Shown here: positions 1 to 8,200 of the stretch, one piece after another
Layout of the letters: each line of letters begins with the position of its first letter
Numbering within the stretch: position 1 is the first letter of the stretch
Source of the DNA: Seohaeicola saemankumensis
Lineage (GTDB): Bacteria; Pseudomonadota; Alphaproteobacteria; Rhodobacterales; Rhodobacteraceae
NCBI RefSeq assembly: GCF_020171285.1
Contig: NZ_JAIUZI010000015.1
Location: 62,001-126,000, forward strand
Direction of reading: 5' to 3'
Length of the DNA stretch: 64,000 bases
The notes under the pieces: generated by a model
What the model was told of the DNA's origin: nothing
Databases searched by the model: none
The model's input: only the letters and a program-made list of their open reading frames with translations
Program-made: the position numbers and the translations under genes

Positions 1-1202
1 CCTGCCACTCCCGCCGCGAAAGCCTGGGCCAAGGTTTGCCCTTGCCCGGCACTTCGTTCGATGATGCGTTTACGCTGGCTTTGTTGCGGCCGGGTCTTTA
101 CCACGCAGACGGCCAAATTCTCGACGAAGTTTATGTCTATGGCTCATTCCTGCAGTCCAGGATGTATAACCGTGGGGTGGGCTGCATGGATTGCCACGAC
201 CCGCATGGTGCGGAACTGAAGGCCGAGGGCAACGCGGTCTGTACCCAGTGTCATTCTCCGGCAGGCAACCCCAGATTTCAGACGCTCGGTACGGGGGACT
301 ATGACAGCCCGGCGCATCACCGTCACATTGAGGGCAGTGCAGGCAGCCAGTGCAAGAACTGTCATATGGCTGAACGTACATATATGGGGATCGACGCCCG
401 GAGCGATCACAGCTTCCGTGTGCCCCGTCCCGATCTGGCAGCAGAAACCGGTGCACCGGATACCTGTACAAATTGTCACTCAGACAAAGCCTCGGATTGG
501 GCTGCCGGGGTGTTGGAGGAATGGTTTCCGAATAGCTCCCGTCGGGGGGCACACTTTGGTCAGACCTTTGCCAAAGCGCGGCAAAACCCGGCTGCTGTTG
601 CAACTGAACTAGAGGCAATTGCCCGCGACCCAGAACAGCCGAGTGTGGTTCGGGCTACGGCGCTGTCACTGATGCAGCCCCTCTCAACGCCGGACATGGC
701 AACGAAGACTGTTGGCTTGCTGGGGGCAAGTGACCCATTGATCCGTAGCGCCGCGGTCGCGCTGCAAAGGGCGGCCCCCGTGAAACAGCGAGCGGCACGG
801 CTTCTTCCCGCTCTTACGGATCCAATCCTTTCGGTACGGATTGCCGCTGCAAAACAGATGTTCGACATTGCGCCAGATCAATTGTCACCTGGGGTAGGGG
901 CAGCTTTGAGGCAGGCGCTTGCGGATTGGCAGGGTTCGCTGGCCACGCGGATGGATTTTCCTGAAACGCACCTTGTGTTGGGAGGCATGGCGCTGGCGGT
1001 GCGCAACACTCCAGCGGCGCGGGCCGCATTTGGTCAAGTGGTGCAGATGGATCCTCAACGATCCGATGCCTGGGCAATGCTCGTGCGGATAGCCCAGGCG
1101 ACAGAAGGCGCATCGGCAGCGCGCTCGGTTTTGCGCAGCGCCTTGAAACACGTGCCTGAGGATCCGGAACTGAATCGCTTGGCGGCGGAGCTTGCACGTT
1201 AG
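1..1202 (+). CDS. Multihaem c-type cytochrome with HEAT- and TPR-like tail (5' end outside window)
   Basis: The gene is cut by the left edge. The frame is open from base 3, where the codons read C-H-S-R-R, the end of a CxxCH haem site. Four more CxxCH sites follow (CMDCH, CTQCH, CKNCH, CTNCH), so at least five c-type haems are likely. The first half therefore resembles periplasmic cytochrome c3/c554-like electron carriers. The middle (bases about 620-900) has short alpha-helical HEAT-like repeats and the C-terminus (about 950-1200) looks TPR-like, suggesting a docking surface. Any signal peptide would be outside the window. The redox partner is unknown and the next gene is on the other strand. 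The haem protein call is firm; the specific role is not. Confidence 0.85.
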   Translation, partial: CHSRRESLGQGLPLPGTSFDDAFTLALLRPGLYHADGQILDEVYVYGSFLQSRMYNRGVGCMDCHDPHGAELKAEGNAVCTQCHSPAGNPRFQTLGTGDYDSPAHHRHIEGSAGSQCKNCHMAERTYMGIDARSDHSFRVPRPDLAAETGAPDTCTNCHSDKASDWAAGVLEEWFPNSSRRGAHFGQTFAKARQNPAAVATELEAIARDPEQPSVVRATALSLMQPLSTPDMATKTVGLLGASDPLIRSAAVALQRAAPVKQRAARLLPALTDPILSVRIAAAKQMFDIAPDQLSPGVGAALRQALADWQGSLATRMDFPETHLVLGGMALAVRNTPAARAAFGQVVQMDPQRSDAWAMLVRIAQATEGASAARSVLRSALKHVPEDPELNRLAAELAR

Positions 1203-1524
1203 ACTTCCGGCGACCGTTGGAATTGCGGCGGTTTTCGCGAAAATGCCCGCAAATATCCATCTTAAGCGCAAGGTTTTTCTTCACGGTTGGACTCTAGAGT
1301 GAGCAGCCCGACCGCCGGAGACGACCGCCGTGACCCCAGAAACCGATCTCGTACTGACCCGTTTACGGCTTTTTGAGTTGCTGCGTCAGGAAAACCTGTC
1401 ACGACGAACGGCTGAGCGTCTTTCTGTCCGGCCATCTGCGGTAGACTTGCAAGAAAGCGAGCGCATTCAGCGCATTGCCAGGAAAAGTTGGCGTTCGCCA
1501 ATCGAATCCGCCAGAGAACCGGAA
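1203..1524. other. Intergenic stretch, nothing recognised
   Basis: These 322 bases separate the cytochrome gene from the 3' end of rlmE on the other strand. A short GTG-initiated reading frame at about 1330 runs into rlmE antisense and shows no family resemblance, so I do not call it. I saw no strong terminator or palindrome. Confidence 0.5.
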
Positions 1525-2226
1525 CTAGCCGCGGTACCCCGTGGCCACGACAAATTTTTCCGAGCTGTCCGAACGGGAAGCAGGCGGCTTCACATTCGCC
1601 ACCTTTGAAAACTTCTGTTTCAGAATCTTCTGGAGGTCGCCTTCGGCGCCCCCTGCCAGAACCTTGGCGACAAAGGTGCCGCCTTCTTCGAGCACGTCAA
1701 AGGCGAAGTACGCCGCCGCCTCGCACAGCGAGATGATGCGCAGGTGATCCGTCTGCTTGTGACCAGAGGACGCCGCAGCCATGTCAGACATCACAACATC
1801 AGCCTTTCCCCCAAGCCACCCCTTGACCAGATCGTCGGCCCCGTCAGACATGAAATCGAGCTGATGGATCTCCGCGCCGGGCACGGGTTCAACCTCCTGC
1901 AGATCGACCCCGATAATCCGGCCCTGCGCCTTGCCCTGTTTCTCGCCAAGGGCGTTGATGCGTTTGATCGCCACCTGAAGCCAGCCACCCGGAGCGCAGC
2001 CCAAATCGACCACCCGTGCGCCGGGCACCAGAAAGCGGTATTTGTCGTCCAACTCGAGGATCTTGTATGCGGCACGCCCGCGATAGCCATCGGCCTGAGC
2101 GCGTTTAACATAGGGGTCGTTAAGCTGTCTTTGCAGCCACCGGGTCGAGCTGAGCTTGCGGCCGCGCGCCGTTTTCACCTTGACCTTGAGGTCGCGCTGT
2201 CCACGTCCTGATGTGTTCTTGGCCAT
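1525..2226 (-). CDS. rlmE: 23S rRNA (uridine-2'-O)-methyltransferase RlmE (FtsJ/RrmJ)
   Basis: This 233-residue protein is an FtsJ-family SAM-dependent methyltransferase. The family methylates the 2'-O of U2552 in the A-loop of 23S rRNA late in 50S assembly. The SAM motif DLGCAPGGW is present, and so is the K-D-K-E tetrad (AAYK, SDM, VAKVL, SSEKF). The N-terminus is basic ([16 protein letters not shown]), as in alphaproteobacterial members. I chose the ATG at 2226 because a GGAGA ribosome site lies about 7 bases upstream; two in-frame upstream starts have no such spacing. The gene lies 190 bases downstream of the Ppx/GppA gene in the same direction, with no obvious terminator between them. 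Confidence 0.95.
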   Translation of the reverse strand: MAKNTSGRGQRDLKVKVKTARGRKLSSTRWLQRQLNDPYVKRAQADGYRGRAAYKILELDDKYRFLVPGARVVDLGCAPGGWLQVAIKRINALGEKQGKAQGRIIGVDLQEVEPVPGAEIHQLDFMSDGADDLVKGWLGGKADVVMSDMAAASSGHKQTDHLRIISLCEAAAYFAFDVLEEGGTFVAKVLAGGAEGDLQKILKQKFSKVANVKPPASRSDSSEKFVVATGYRG

Positions 2227-2416
2227 ATCCATTCTCCGCTTCTGGCCCCGCATAGCGGCATTCACAACCAAGCTGCAAGGCTACGGTATCCAATCAGAAC
2301 CCTTTGGCTACGTCTGCATGAGGTTGATATGAGCACTTTCTACCAAAAAAAGTAGGTTCGCTCGGCTTCATTTTGTCGGGAATACCTCGGAGTTTAGCGC
2401 AAGATCCCAAGCTCGA

Positions 2417-3529
2417 TTAGAAAGGCCCGTCTTCCAGTACACCATCGGCGCTCATCTGAGCATAGAGAAGGCCCTCGCGCAGGCCGCGGTCGGCGACAGA
2501 CAGCCGATCCGTCGGCCAGCACCGCAGCAAAGCCTGCAAAATCGCGCTGCCGGACATGATCAGCGCTTGCCGGTCTTCACCGATACGCGGGTCGCTGCGC
2601 CGGCCAGCGGGGCCGAGGTCGAGATAGGTGCGGATCACCTTGTCAATTTGGTCCGAGGTCATCCTCAATCCGTCGACCTTAGTACGATCATAGCGTTTCA
2701 GCCCCAGATGACTGGCCGCGACAGTGGTCACGGTGCCTGAGGTGCCAACGATCTGGAACCGTTCGCGCGCCTGCTCGCCGTGATATGGCGTGAATTCGGC
2801 CAAATTCTCTTCGAAGAACCAACTCATAAGGGCAAAGCGGGCGGAATCATCTTCCACGTCGTTGAACTGGTCACGCAGTGTTGCAACGCCGAGTGGGACA
2901 CTAATCCAATCGACCACCTTTGCTGCCGGAAATGGGCTTTCGGGGGGGTGGAAGCCAGCGTGCAGACGCATGATTGCCGCCGGACGATCCCGCCGTGGAA
3001 CCGAGGAAATGTCGATCCAGACCAATTCCGTGGAGCCACCGCCAATATCGACAACGAGCAACTGTTCCGTTTTTGTTGACACCAGAGGCGCGCAGGATAT
3101 CACCGCGAGACGGGCTTCTTCCTCGGGCTGGATGATTTCCAGAACCAGGCCGGTGTCGCGTTTAATTTGAGCGATGAACTCGCGTGCGTTCTTTGCGCGC
3201 CGGCAAGCTTCGGTTGCAACCAGCCGCATGTTTCGCACTTTGTTTCGCTTCAGTTTCTGCTGGCAGATGCGCAGAGCCTGAATTGTACGCGCCATTGAAG
3301 ATCGCGACAAACGTCCGGTGCGCTCCAGCCCGGAGCCGAGCTGAACCGATTTCGAGAAACTGTCCACCACATGAAATCCGCTGCCCTTTGGCTGGGCAAT
3401 CAGCATACGGCAGCTGTTTGTACCCAGATCTAGTGCCGCATAGAGGGCATCCGGATCCGGCGCTTTTGGCGCGGGGCTTTCGACCGCCTTGGGGAACGCG
3501 CCCGCACCTTTGGGACGCTTGGGCGCCAT
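2417..3529 (-). CDS. Ppx/GppA family exopolyphosphatase/pppGpp phosphohydrolase
   Basis: The 370-residue product belongs to the ASKHA-fold Ppx/GppA phosphatases, which remove terminal phosphate from polyphosphate or the 5' phosphate of pppGpp. Seen directly are the N-terminal phosphate-loop motif ALDLGTNSCRMLIA after a short Lys/Pro-rich leader, the second glycine-rich loop VVDIGGGSTEL, and VGTSGTVTT. Sequence alone does not separate Ppx from GppA. The length fits short alphaproteobacterial members without the C-terminal HD domain. The same orientation as rlmE, 190 bases away, may mean a shared transcript. A PPK2-type kinase gene lies 2.7 kb away, so polyphosphate turnover is a plausible theme. 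Confidence 0.9.
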   Translation of the reverse strand: MAPKRPKGAGAFPKAVESPAPKAPDPDALYAALDLGTNSCRMLIAQPKGSGFHVVDSFSKSVQLGSGLERTGRLSRSSMARTIQALRICQQKLKRNKVRNMRLVATEACRRAKNAREFIAQIKRDTGLVLEIIQPEEEARLAVISCAPLVSTKTEQLLVVDIGGGSTELVWIDISSVPRRDRPAAIMRLHAGFHPPESPFPAAKVVDWISVPLGVATLRDQFNDVEDDSARFALMSWFFEENLAEFTPYHGEQARERFQIVGTSGTVTTVAASHLGLKRYDRTKVDGLRMTSDQIDKVIRTYLDLGPAGRRSDPRIGEDRQALIMSGSAILQALLRCWPTDRLSVADRGLREGLLYAQMSADGVLEDGPF

Positions 3530-3756
3530 GATTTCACGCCCTCCGATTTCGAGTTGAGTTCAGGATAGGCGGCATTGCTGGACCACGCAAGATCTCGTGT
3601 GGGAGCCGCACAGTTTCAGGGCCTTGAAAAAAGCGATTCAAGTTTTGATCGGCTCATGGCGCCCGCGTCGTTGCTGCATGCTGTTCTGTCGAAATCGGAC
3701 TTCTAAGGTAGGTGGGCGTGGCTTATTCAGGCCGTGTAAAGAAAAAGGAATCAGAC

Positions 3757-4053
3757 ATGCCCGACGTTACCGTGGTTTACTGGCGCGACATCCCGGCCCA
3801 GGTTATCGTGGGCAAGGGGCGGCGTGGGGCCAAGCGCCCGCTACCGGAACGGTTTGAACAGGCCATCGACCGGGCCGCAATGAAGGTCGGTGCGCAGGAT
3901 ACGGACGCATACCTTGCCGAATGGCGAAAGGCCAAACCCTATTCGGTTGAGGGAGAGGCGGCGCAGGTTGCCGAGGCGGAGGCGGCCCGTCTGGACGCGG
4001 AATACGATCAGGATCGGCTGAAGATCTTGATCGGCAATGACGGTTGGGCATGA
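3757..4053 (+). CDS. Small 'virulence factor' family protein (PF13769-like) of a C1 operon
   Basis: This 98-residue soluble protein begins MPDVTVVYWRDIPAQVI and has the GKGRRGAKRPLPERFEQAIDRAAM segment style of the small proteins annotated only as 'virulence factor'. That name carries no demonstrated function. Its middle is basic and its C-terminal half acidic and helical. The ATG at 3757 has an AAGGA site about 9 bases upstream. The stop overlaps or nearly abuts the MetF-like gene, and a methyltetrahydrofolate methyltransferase gene follows. Context therefore suggests an accessory role in methyl-group transfer or corrinoid-dependent demethylation, which is inference. Confidence 0.75.
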   Translation: MPDVTVVYWRDIPAQVIVGKGRRGAKRPLPERFEQAIDRAAMKVGAQDTDAYLAEWRKAKPYSVEGEAAQVAEAEAARLDAEYDQDRLKILIGNDGWA

Positions 4054-4079
4054 GCCTGACTTCCATCTGGGAGGCCACA

Positions 4080-5009
4080 ATGGCATTGTTGAATTTCAGG
4101 AAACGTGAAGCAACCGGACCAACGCCGGCTTCGCCTCAGGTCGAGGCGTTTCTGAAAGGCTACTCGATCGAAGTGATGCCACGTACGGCGGCCAAGATCG
4201 AGGATTTCGGCGCGTTGCTACCGGAAGGAACGCGGGTCTACATCGCCCATATCGACGGCACTCCGATCGAGGACATGGTCGCGACTGCGCGACGACTGGC
4301 CCGTGATGGATACCCTGTGATGCCGCATTTCCCGGCCCGGATTATCCGAGACCGCGACACGTTGACCGATTGGATCGCGCGATACCAAGGTGAGGCCGGT
4401 GTTGATCAGGCCTTGCTTCTGGCGGGGGGCGTGCCCGAACCGGTTGGTGACTTTCATTGCTCCATGCAGCTGATGGAGACCGGTCTCTTTGACAAGGCCG
4501 GGTTCAAACGGTTGCACGTGGCAGGGCACCCCGAGGGCAATCGCGATATCGATCCGTCCGGCGGCACGAAGAATGTCGAGGAAGCCATTCTGTGGAAACA
4601 GAAGTTTTCGGAACGAACCGATGCGAAAATGGCTATTGCCACTCAGTTTGCATTTGATGCCAAGCCGATCATAACTTGGGCCGACGGGTTGCGGGAAGCG
4701 GGTGTCACTATACCCGTGCATATCGGCATCGCGGGACCTGCCAAACTGCAGACATTAATCAAGTTCGCTATTGCTTGCGGCGTCGGGCCTTCGTTGAAAG
4801 TCCTGCAGAAACGTGCGATGGATGTGTCGAAATTGTTGCTGCCCTACGAACCGACTGACGTCATAGCCGAACTGGCGGCGCACAAGGCGGCGAACCCGGA
4901 CTTCAACATCGAACACGTCCATTTTTTCCCGCTTGGCGGGATCAAGACCAACGCCCAATGGGCAACCGACAATGGTGGCGCTGCGGCGCAGCCTGCAAAC
5001 CCTTCCTGA
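4080..5009 (+). CDS. Methylenetetrahydrofolate reductase, divergent MetF type
   Basis: The 309-residue protein matches the divergent MetF-like FAD enzymes found beside corrinoid methyltransferases. These interconvert methylene-THF and methyl-THF. The segment SIEVMPRTAAKIEDF corresponds to the MetF motif carrying the catalytic Glu, VAGHPEGNRD matches the folate-binding VAGYPEGH-like motif, and TQFAFDA and PVHIGIAG match later strands. The ATG at 4080 is preceded by a strong GGGAGG at 5-base spacing; an upstream ATG at 4050 would overlap the previous stop as ATGA but lacks a comparable site. The methyltransferase gene follows after 10 bases. In a catabolic setting it would oxidise methyl-THF made by demethylation. 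Confidence 0.88.
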   Translation: MALLNFRKREATGPTPASPQVEAFLKGYSIEVMPRTAAKIEDFGALLPEGTRVYIAHIDGTPIEDMVATARRLARDGYPVMPHFPARIIRDRDTLTDWIARYQGEAGVDQALLLAGGVPEPVGDFHCSMQLMETGLFDKAGFKRLHVAGHPEGNRDIDPSGGTKNVEEAILWKQKFSERTDAKMAIATQFAFDAKPIITWADGLREAGVTIPVHIGIAGPAKLQTLIKFAIACGVGPSLKVLQKRAMDVSKLLLPYEPTDVIAELAAHKAANPDFNIEHVHFFPLGGIKTNAQWATDNGGAAAQPANPS

Positions 5010-5019
5010 AAGGCCAGAC

Positions 5020-6084
5020 ATGACCCGCACGATTCTTGAATCCAAGACCAAGACCGCAATCATCGGCTTTGACCAGCCGTTCTGCGTCATTGGCGAGCGG
5101 ATCAACCCCACGGGCCGCAAGAAACTGGCGGCCGAACTCGAAGCCGGTGATTTTTCAACCGTGGAAAAAGACGCCCTGGCGCAGGTCGCGGCCGGCGCTA
5201 CGGTGTTGGATATCAACGCCGGTGTTGTTTACAACTCCAACCCCAATCCCAACGAAACCGAACCGCCATTGATGCGCAAGGTTATCGCGATGGTTCAAGG
5301 TCTTGTCGACGTCCCTTTGTGCATTGACAGCTCGGTTCCCGGAGCGCTGGAGGCTGGTTTGGAAGTCGCCGAAGGCCGACCGCTGCTGAACTCTGTCACC
5401 GGTGAAGAAGATCGGCTGGAACTGGTTTTGCCGCTGGTCAAAAAATACAACGTACCGGTGGTGGCGATCTCAAACGACGACACCGGGATCTCTGAAGACC
5501 CTGACGTGCGTTTTGCTGTGGCCAAGAAGATTGTCGAACGGGCGGCTGACTTCGGCATTCCCGCGCATGACATCGTTGTTGATCCGCTGGTCATGCCGAT
5601 CGGGGCTATGGCCACAGCGGGGCTGCAGGTCTTTGCCCTGGTACGTCGCCTGCGCGAAGAACTGGGTGTTAACACGACCTGCGGCGCTTCGAACGTGTCC
5701 TTCGGATTGCCGAACCGGCATGGCATCAACAACGCTTTCCTGCCGATGGCGATGGGGGCGGGCATGACCAGTGCAATCATGAACCCTGTGGCCTTGCCCG
5801 TCACGCAAACCAAGATAGAGGCGAAAAAGGCCGAACTGGCGTCAGCGGGCGTTCTGGTGCCGGAAGAAATGGATGACGAAACCTTTGTTACACTGTTCGG
5901 CCTCGGATCGACCAAACCGCGTCCGGGCGCAGAGATGGAAGCGATCCGGGCCGCGAACTTGTTGACCAACAATGACCCGCACGGTGGCGAGTGGATACGT
6001 TTCAACAAACCGCCGGCATCGGCAAGCGAGGAAGCAACGGGTGGCCGCCGCAGCCGTTCGGGTGGGCGCCGCCGCCGGGCGTAA
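5020..6084 (+). CDS. Methyltetrahydrofolate:corrinoid methyltransferase (pterin-binding family)
   Basis: The 354-residue protein is a TIM-barrel pterin-binding (PF00809) methyltransferase of the AcsE/MtgA type, which moves methyl groups between a corrinoid protein and tetrahydrofolate. Signatures include VIGERINPTGRKKL near residue 25, LDINAG, and GASNVSFGLPNRHG with the usual Asn. The start at 5020 has an AAGG site. The C-terminus ends in an Arg/Ser/Gly-rich tail (GRRSRSGGRRRR) outside the catalytic fold. No corrinoid-binding protein or substrate-specific methylamine/betaine methyltransferase lies in this window, so the partners must be elsewhere. A clear terminator follows. Confidence 0.88.
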   Translation: MTRTILESKTKTAIIGFDQPFCVIGERINPTGRKKLAAELEAGDFSTVEKDALAQVAAGATVLDINAGVVYNSNPNPNETEPPLMRKVIAMVQGLVDVPLCIDSSVPGALEAGLEVAEGRPLLNSVTGEEDRLELVLPLVKKYNVPVVAISNDDTGISEDPDVRFAVAKKIVERAADFGIPAHDIVVDPLVMPIGAMATAGLQVFALVRRLREELGVNTTCGASNVSFGLPNRHGINNAFLPMAMGAGMTSAIMNPVALPVTQTKIEAKKAELASAGVLVPEEMDDETFVTLFGLGSTKPRPGAEMEAIRAANLLTNNDPHGGEWIRFNKPPASASEEATGGRRSRSGGRRRRA

Positions 6085-6111
6085 TCGCGACTTCAGATGG
6101 AAATGAGCCAT

Positions 6112-6140
6112 AGGCCGGGCCCCGCTGTCCGGCCTTTTTT
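6112..6140 (+). terminator. Rho-independent terminator after the C1 operon
   Basis: A 7-base-pair stem AGGCCGG/CCGGCCT with a 10-base loop is followed directly by TTTTT. It lies 27 bases after the methyltransferase stop and closes the three-gene operon. Confidence 0.85.
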
Positions 6141-6253
6141 GGTTTTTCAGGGAATGCCCGCCAGGGTTGCAATGGCGGGTAAATAAAGGAAGACTGATCA
6201 AACGGGCTCGGCCAAGGCGTAAAAGGCCAACTGAAGAGGCGGGGAGGCCAGAG

Positions 6254-7078
6254 ATGGATCAGCAGCCGCCACGGCTAGAGGCCGTGGATCTGAACAAGAG
6301 GATCGGGAAACGCCGTTACTACCGCGAACTGGCACAACTGCAATTGCAGTTGATGCAGGTTCAACAAACCTATCTTTTTTCGGGTGAAAAGGCAGTTATC
6401 GTTTTTGAAGGGTGGGATGCGGCGGGCAAAGGGGGCACCATCCGCAGGATCTCCCAGGCGTTGGACCCGCGCAGTTTCAAGGTTTGGCCAATCGGGGCTC
6501 CGCGAAACTACTACCTCGAGCGGCACTACTTGTTGCGATTTATGGAGCGGCTGCCGCCCAATGGCACGATTTCAGCCTTTGACCGATCATGGTACGGGCG
6601 GGTCATGGTCGAGCGTGTCGAAGGGCTCACTCCGGAACATCGATGGCGCGCCGCATACGGCGAAATCAACGATTTTGAGAGAATGCTTTTTGACGACGGT
6701 ATCCGCGTCATCAAACTTTTTTTCCACATTTCCCCTGATGTTCAACTCAAGCGGTTCGAAGACCGGCTTCGGAACCCTCTAAAACGTTGGAAGCTAACCT
6801 TTGAAGACTTCCGCAACCGGGCCCATTGGAGCGCCTCGGCATTGGCAATAGACGAGATGTTTGAGCAAACATCAACCGATATTGCACCGTGGCATGTCAT
6901 TCCCGCAAACCAAAAAAAATACGCGAGAATCAAGGCGATGAAGGTCATTCTTAAACAAATGACAAATGGGTTGGATATGAGGCTTCGCGGTGTGGATCAG
7001 AAATTGCTCGATGAAGCGGACAAAATTGAAGAACTGGACAGCGACCTGATCCGCAGCCTGCGTGGCCGGACCGACTGA
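6254..7078 (+). CDS. Polyphosphate kinase 2 family protein
   Basis: The 274-residue protein is a PPK2-family P-loop kinase, which phosphorylates nucleotides using polyphosphate or the reverse. Walker A is FEGWDAAGKGG, with Trp where Arg is more usual, and the lid-region signature DRSWYGRVMVERVEG is intact. After Walker A it carries GAPRNYYLERHYL, unlike the common PTDEEKAHHYL segment. It may therefore belong to a less-studied PPK2 branch, and the preferred nucleotide cannot be read from sequence. The ATG at 6254 follows GGGGAGG with 6-base spacing; an in-frame upstream extension is Arg-rich and not family-like. The gene appears to be its own transcription unit between a terminator and a tRNA gene. 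Confidence 0.9.
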   Translation: MDQQPPRLEAVDLNKRIGKRRYYRELAQLQLQLMQVQQTYLFSGEKAVIVFEGWDAAGKGGTIRRISQALDPRSFKVWPIGAPRNYYLERHYLLRFMERLPPNGTISAFDRSWYGRVMVERVEGLTPEHRWRAAYGEINDFERMLFDDGIRVIKLFFHISPDVQLKRFEDRLRNPLKRWKLTFEDFRNRAHWSASALAIDEMFEQTSTDIAPWHVIPANQKKYARIKAMKVILKQMTNGLDMRLRGVDQKLLDEADKIEELDSDLIRSLRGRTD

Positions 7079-7124
7079 AGGGCAAAAGCGACGAAGGAAT
7101 GATACAAAACGGGCGGCAGGATTG

Positions 7125-7214
7125 TGGCGGAGAGACAGGGATTCGAACCCTGGGTGGGCTTGCACCCACAACGGTTTTCGAGACCGCCCCGTTCGACCAC
7201 TCCGGCACCTCTCC
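7125..7214 (-). tRNA. tRNA-Ser (anticodon CGA)
   Basis: Read on the minus strand, the 90-base gene starts GGAGAGGTGCCGGAG and ends CTCTCCGCCA, so CCA is encoded. The anticodon stem GCGGT/ACCGT encloses loop CTCGAAA, giving anticodon CGA for codon UCG. A long variable arm (GTGGG..CCCAC) is typical of class II serine tRNAs, and the T arm contains GGTTCGAATCC. Confidence 0.96.
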
Positions 7215-7336
7215 GCGGGGGTCTGGAGGTGGCGTTTAACCGCTTCGAATGGGGCATGCAAGGCCAGTTTTGGCCGCTAATTTCCTTTTATTCGATTTTC
7301 CGTTGCCCAAGCGGGGGAATCGCTTACGCTCAGCCC

Positions 7337-8200
7337 ATGATTTTTTCTTGTCGTGGCGCAGTCGTCTTCCATTTCCTAGGTTTGATCCGGACTGCGGTCT
7401 TGTTGATCGTTTTTGCCGGTTCCTGGCCGCTAACCGCCATGGCGGCTGACCGGGAAAAAATTGAGGCGTTTCTGGAGGTAACGGGGTTCGATGCGGCGCT
7501 GGTCAGTATCGCGCTCTCGGCCAAGGACGCGCCTCAGATGCTGGGGATCGATCCGGGGACGTTTGGATCTGAGTGGGAAAGACTGAGCAACGAGGTTTTT
7601 GACACCGCGATCATGCGGGGGTTTGCTTTGGAACTTTTGGAAAAAACACTGGGCGACGAACCACTTTCTCATGCTGCCGGGTTCTATGCCACTGACTTGG
7701 GGCAGCGGCTTGTCGCCGAGGAAAACCGGTCGCACATGGATGAAGATGAAAACAAGCAGGCGGAAGGTCGGCGTATCGTGTCGGCCCTTGTCGAGGAGGG
7801 ATCGCCGCGCCTGGAACTGCTGAAACGGATGAACCGAGCGATAGACGTTGCGGGTACCAGTCTAAAGTCACTGCAGGAGGTACAGTTCCGGTTTCTGATG
7901 GCCGCCAGCGCTGCTGGCGTCATCGAATTGAAAATGGACGCTGATGAACTGCGGGCACTACTCTCGCGGAACGATGCGCTTTTGCGGATAGAGTTGGAAC
8001 AGTCGGCGCTGGCCGGCGCCGCCTATACCTATCGGGGGTTTTCAGATGAAGATTTGTCTGAGTATGCGCAAGCGCTTGAGGACCCGGTCATGCAGGACGT
8101 CTATCTGCTGCTCAATGCTGTGCAGTTTGAGATCATGGCAAACCGGTTCGAAGCGCTGGCGCACCGGATGTCGGATCTTCAGCGGGGGCAGGATATTTGA
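7337..8200 (+). CDS. DUF2059 family exported protein, first of a tandem pair
   Basis: The 287-residue protein has an N-terminal hydrophobic signal segment (about residues 12-33) ending in an AMA-ADREK-like cleavage site, so it is probably periplasmic. The rest is alpha-helical with the DUF2059-type pattern of short acidic helices (HAAGFYATDLGQRL, ELLKRMNRAID). No enzyme motif is visible and the function is unknown. I chose the ATG at 7337 because the open frame further upstream runs antisense through the tRNA-Ser gene. Its stop overlaps the start of a second, similar gene (TTGA), so the two are co-translated. Confidence 0.75.
   Translation: MIFSCRGAVVFHFLGLIRTAVLLIVFAGSWPLTAMAADREKIEAFLEVTGFDAALVSIALSAKDAPQMLGIDPGTFGSEWERLSNEVFDTAIMRGFALELLEKTLGDEPLSHAAGFYATDLGQRLVAEENRSHMDEDENKQAEGRRIVSALVEEGSPRLELLKRMNRAIDVAGTSLKSLQEVQFRFLMAASAAGVIELKMDADELRALLSRNDALLRIELEQSALAGAAYTYRGFSDEDLSEYAQALEDPVMQDVYLLLNAVQFEIMANRFEALAHRMSDLQRGQDI

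Noticed and set aside
1330-1608. A small GTG-initiated frame after the cytochrome gene
   Set aside because: It runs into the 3' end of rlmE on the other strand, lacks a ribosome site and has no recognisable domain.
3530-3756. A SAM- or SAH-type riboswitch ahead of the C1 operon
   Set aside because: No conserved core of the alphaproteobacterial SAM-II or SAH motifs could be recognised in this leader.
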